A stretch of 64,000 nucleotides of DNA from positions 1 through 64,000 of the forward strand of contig NZ_BAGJ01000273.1 of assembly GCF_000308775.1 (NCBI RefSeq). Reading direction: 5' to 3'. Shown here piece after piece: positions 61,663 through 64,000 of the stretch; the first letter of the stretch is position 1; each line of letters begins with the position of its first letter. Under the pieces are notes generated by a model. That model was not told the DNA's origin. It made no database searches and saw nothing but the letters and a program-made list of their open reading frames with translations. The position numbers and the translations under genes are program-made. Source of the DNA: Nocardia testacea NBRC 100365 (GTDB lineage Bacteria; Actinomycetota; Actinomycetes; Mycobacteriales; Mycobacteriaceae).

Positions 61663-63042
61663 ATGAAGGCCGAGGCCCTGGAACCACGCGAGGAAGCCGC
61701 TACGACGGGGCCGGCGCTCACGCGACCGATCCCGGTCCAGCACCGTGATGACCGCGGACTGCCCCTGCTGGGGCAGGTCCTGGAGTACGCCAAGGACCCG
61801 GTCGCGCTGTGCCGCGGGCGCTGGGAGCGCTATGGTCCGGTCGCACCGTTCCGCGCGCTCGGCAAGAACGCGGTGATGCTGTTGGGGCCCGACGCGTGCG
61901 GCGCGGCACTGCAGAACAAGGACAAGGCGTTCGCCAACGAGCCGGCCTGGTCCGAACTCGTCGGCCCGTTCTTCCACCGCGGTCTCATGCTCATCGATTT
62001 CGAAGAGCACCTGGCGCACCGGCGGATCATGCAGGAAGCGTTCACCAGAACTCGCTTGGAGGCCTACACCCAACGCCTGCACCCCGCCATCGAACAGGGT
62101 GTGGCGGCCTGGGAAGCGGGCACCGAGTTCCCGTCGTACTGGAAACTCAAGCAGCTCACCCTCGATATCGCCGCGGATCTGTTCATGGGCGGTGTGCAGG
62201 ACACCGGGCAGGCCGAGATGGACCGCATCAACAAAGCGTTCATCGCCTGTGTGCAGGCCGCGGCCGGGATCGTCCGGATCAACGCGCCGTTCACCCGCTG
62301 GGGCCGGGCCTATCGCGGCCGCAAGGTGCTCGAGGAGTTTCTCCGCCACTACCTGCCCGCCAAACGCGCCCGGCAGACCGACGACATCTTCTCGGTGCTC
62401 TGTCACGTCGAGAACGAGGACGGCGAGCGGTTCGGCGACGATGACGTGGTCAACCATATGATCTTCCTGATGATGGCGGCCCACGACACCTCCACCATCA
62501 CCACCTCCACCATCCTGCAGTACCTCGGGCAATATCCGGACTGGCAGGAGCGCTGCCGCGCCGAGGCGCTCGCCCTCGGACCGGCGCCGTCGATGGCCGA
62601 GCTGGACAAGCTGGTCTCGATCGATCTGGTGATGCGCGAGGCACTGCGCCTGCGGGCTCCGGTTCCGGTGCTGGTCCGGTACGCGGTGAAGGACACCGTG
62701 GTCGAGGGCGTCCGTATCCCCGCCGGCACCGACGTCATCGTGGGTATCCAATTCACCCACCTCATGGAGGACTACTGGACCGATCCACTGTCCTTCGACC
62801 CCGACCGCTTCGGTCCCGAACGCCGCGAGGACAAATCGCACCGCTTCGCGTGGGAACCGTTCGGCGGCGGTGTACACAAATGCATCGGAATGTATTTCGG
62901 GGGTCTGGAGGTGAAGGCGATAATGCACAGATTGCTGCGCGAATACCACTGGACCGTCGACCCCGGCTATGTGCCGCCGATGGACTACCACTCGCTGCCG
63001 TTCCCGAAGGACGGTCTGCCGATCACCTTGATCCGTAACTGA
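61663..63042 (+). CDS. Cytochrome P450
   Basis: A 459-residue P450. The I-helix oxygen-activation motif is AAHDTST (about 272-278; the usual A-G-x-x-T has His for Gly), the K-helix E326-x2-R329 lies in REALRLRAP, and the heme loop FGGGVHKCIG has the axial cysteine near residue 407. The HxW-free, fungal-like F-x2-G-x-H-x-C loop and the overall length suggest a CYP51/CYP136-like soluble enzyme acting on a hydrophobic substrate with ferredoxin partners encoded elsewhere. AGGTGA 6 bp before ATG 61663 favours this start; GTG 61630 would add 11 residues. It is divergent from its likely TetR regulator. Confidence 0.92.
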   Translation: MKAEALEPREEAATTGPALTRPIPVQHRDDRGLPLLGQVLEYAKDPVALCRGRWERYGPVAPFRALGKNAVMLLGPDACGAALQNKDKAFANEPAWSELVGPFFHRGLMLIDFEEHLAHRRIMQEAFTRTRLEAYTQRLHPAIEQGVAAWEAGTEFPSYWKLKQLTLDIAADLFMGGVQDTGQAEMDRINKAFIACVQAAAGIVRINAPFTRWGRAYRGRKVLEEFLRHYLPAKRARQTDDIFSVLCHVENEDGERFGDDDVVNHMIFLMMAAHDTSTITTSTILQYLGQYPDWQERCRAEALALGPAPSMAELDKLVSIDLVMREALRLRAPVPVLVRYAVKDTVVEGVRIPAGTDVIVGIQFTHLMEDYWTDPLSFDPDRFGPERREDKSHRFAWEPFGGGVHKCIGMYFGGLEVKAIMHRLLREYHWTVDPGYVPPMDYHSLPFPKDGLPITLIRN

Positions 63043-63401
63043 ACCGCCGGCGGCTCGCCGCCCGGCGTCGCTTTCGGAGGAATTCTCCCCGCGTTCCCGC
63101 GGGCAGGACCGCGGCTCCGCGCCCTTCACGAATACGGGTCTCCCGGGTGTCGCACGGTGGCACGGATCGGGGCCGGTCGTGTGTGACCACGCGGGCATGC
63201 GCCGGCGAAAGGGTCGCTACGGGGTCTCGCCGATTCGCCGCCGTGTTCGTTTCTTGCCCTGTAAGCCTATCGACCATGTGGGTAACCAGGAATACGCTGG
63301 ATATCGTCCATTGTAACTTGGTCTGTCCCATTTCTGGGGTCTCTGGTCTCGGCCGCTTTCGTCGTGAGGTGTAGCGGTACCCGAGGCGGCGAGGAGTGAG
63401 C
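63043..63401 (+). other. Intergenic region with AT-richer promoter tract
   Basis: No gene is supported. Around 63240-63360 the sequence is clearly less GC-rich than its surroundings (for example GATATCGTCCATTGTAACTT), which is what a regulated promoter region in this genome would look like. It feeds the plus-strand gene that starts at 63402. Confidence 0.45.
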
Positions 63402-64000
63402 ATGAAAGGCGGAGCAAGAATTGCGTTGGGGGTGGGAATCGGATATTTCCTGGGTCGTACCCGCAAAATGCGCTGGGCTATGGGACTGGCGGGCGCGGCG
63501 ATGTCCAAACGGTCCACGGGGCTCGCCGGTGAGCTGCTCGAGCGCGGCACATCGACACTGGGTGGTTCCAAGGAGCTGACCAAGATCACCGACACCGTGC
63601 GGGGCGAACTGCTGGGGGCGGTGCGGTCGGCGGCCGTGACCGCGGCGAGCAACCGCCTCGACGCGCTCAACGAGCGGCTGCAATCACCCTTGCCGGCCGC
63701 GGATGAGGACGAGGACGAGGACCGCCCCGGGCGGGCCGCCGCGACGGAGGAGGACGCCGGGCCCGAGCCGAGCGATGCGGATGGGACGGCCGACGAAGAG
63801 CCCGGCGAATCCCCGGACGAAGAAGAAGCCGAAGAACCCGCACCCCGGCCGCGTGCCCGCCGGACGACCGCGACCAAGTCCTCCCGATCCGGTACCCGCA
63901 CGTCGACCAGGTCGTCCGGCTCCGGCGAGAGCGGTACGACGACGTCGCGTCGACGGCGCGCCGGAGACGATACCGACAAGGCGCCCGTGCGGCGGACGAG
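63402..64000 (+). CDS. Membrane-anchored protein resembling gas-vesicle-locus flanking proteins (partial)
   Basis: At least 199 residues. The N-terminus has a short hydrophobic segment IALGVGIGYFLGRTRKMRWA, then MGLAGAAMSKRSTGLAGELL, LTKITDTVRGELLGAVRSAA and VTAASNRLDALNERLQS, an amphipathic helix pair. The rest is a long acidic stretch (Glu/Asp) followed by an Arg/Thr/Ser basic tail, probably disordered, open at the window edge. The first part resembles proteins next to gvp genes in Rhodococcus and Nocardia. GAGGAGTGAGC precedes ATG 63402. Whether gvp genes follow lies beyond the window. Confidence 0.65.
   Translation, partial: MKGGARIALGVGIGYFLGRTRKMRWAMGLAGAAMSKRSTGLAGELLERGTSTLGGSKELTKITDTVRGELLGAVRSAAVTAASNRLDALNERLQSPLPAADEDEDEDRPGRAAATEEDAGPEPSDADGTADEEPGESPDEEEAEEPAPRPRARRTTATKSSRSGTRTSTRSSGSGESGTTTSRRRRAGDDTDKAPVRRT

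Noticed and set aside
61528..63198. 556-residue minus-strand ORF opposite the P450
   Set aside because: It is antisense to an intact P450 with all motifs; shadow composition.
1..64000. CRISPR arrays, tRNA or rRNA genes, complete insertion sequences
   Set aside because: I saw no spaced direct-repeat array, no cloverleaf with conserved tRNA boxes, no rRNA core sequence and no transposase with terminal repeats. A covariance-model scan would be decisive for tRNA.

Overview
The window reads as chromosomal DNA of a high-GC actinomycete, most likely a Nocardia or close mycolic-acid relative. The support is the codon bias (very high G+C at third positions), frequent GTG starts, many small regulator/oxidoreductase pairs, a full-length carboxylic acid reductase of the Nocardia/Mycobacterium type, a deazaflavin-dependent nitroreductase-like protein, two bacterial-luciferase-like flavin monooxygenases and a cytochrome P450. 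This is inference from gene content; no rRNA or tRNA gene was recognised.

Layout. 1-5 kb: a MerR regulator fused to HEAT-like repeats overlaps a second HEAT-repeat gene behind a MerR-type operator. It is followed by an S-adenosylmethionine methyltransferase, a frameshifted YihY/BrkB membrane protein, and an SDR divergent from a hot-dog thioesterase. 5-11 kb: a saccharopine-dehydrogenase-like reductase, then an RsbQ-like hydrolase translationally coupled to a PAS-PP2C phosphatase (an RsbQ/RsbP-type stress module), divergent from a long Pro/Ala-rich protein. 11-17 kb: two flavin monooxygenases in an operon and a membrane-bound M28 peptidase. 17-24 kb: a nitroreductase-like protein, a new 51-aa acidic ORF, an SRPBCC/zinc alcohol dehydrogenase/epimerase run, a second SRPBCC protein, two membrane proteins and a stress-type SDR. 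24.6-26.8 kb: a phage-like lysis cassette (XRE regulator, amidase, small membrane protein) with an esterase fragment. 27-32 kb: Kup potassium transporter, an MFS transporter divergent from a homoserine-dehydrogenase-like enzyme, and a TetR regulator.

32-36 kb: TetR and carboxylic acid reductase are divergent, with a dense cluster of inverted repeats between them. 36-44 kb: serine hydrolase, AhpD-like pair, Mug glycosylase, MoaD/ThiS-like protein coupled to a BNR-repeat protein, and a LysR/amino-acid dehydrogenase pair ending at a strong bidirectional terminator. 44-51 kb: universal stress protein, LysR/SnoaL pair, RDD protein, two overlapping CNNM/CorC-like proteins and TerD. 51-58 kb: MerR, HxlR, AraC/NmrA and TetR/NmrA pairs, a rhodanese and a membrane-anchored endonuclease/phosphatase. 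58.4-60.3 kb holds degraded gene pieces around a DinB-like gene. 60-64 kb: an internally duplicated membrane protein, a TetR/P450 pair, and the start of a gene resembling those that flank actinomycete gas-vesicle loci.

The main theme is accessory metabolism and stress adaptation. Small redox or membrane enzymes are each paired with a local regulator, and there are several broken genes (a frameshifted YihY; remnants of an esterase, a GNAT, an alpha/beta hydrolase and a nucleotidyltransferase-like protein).
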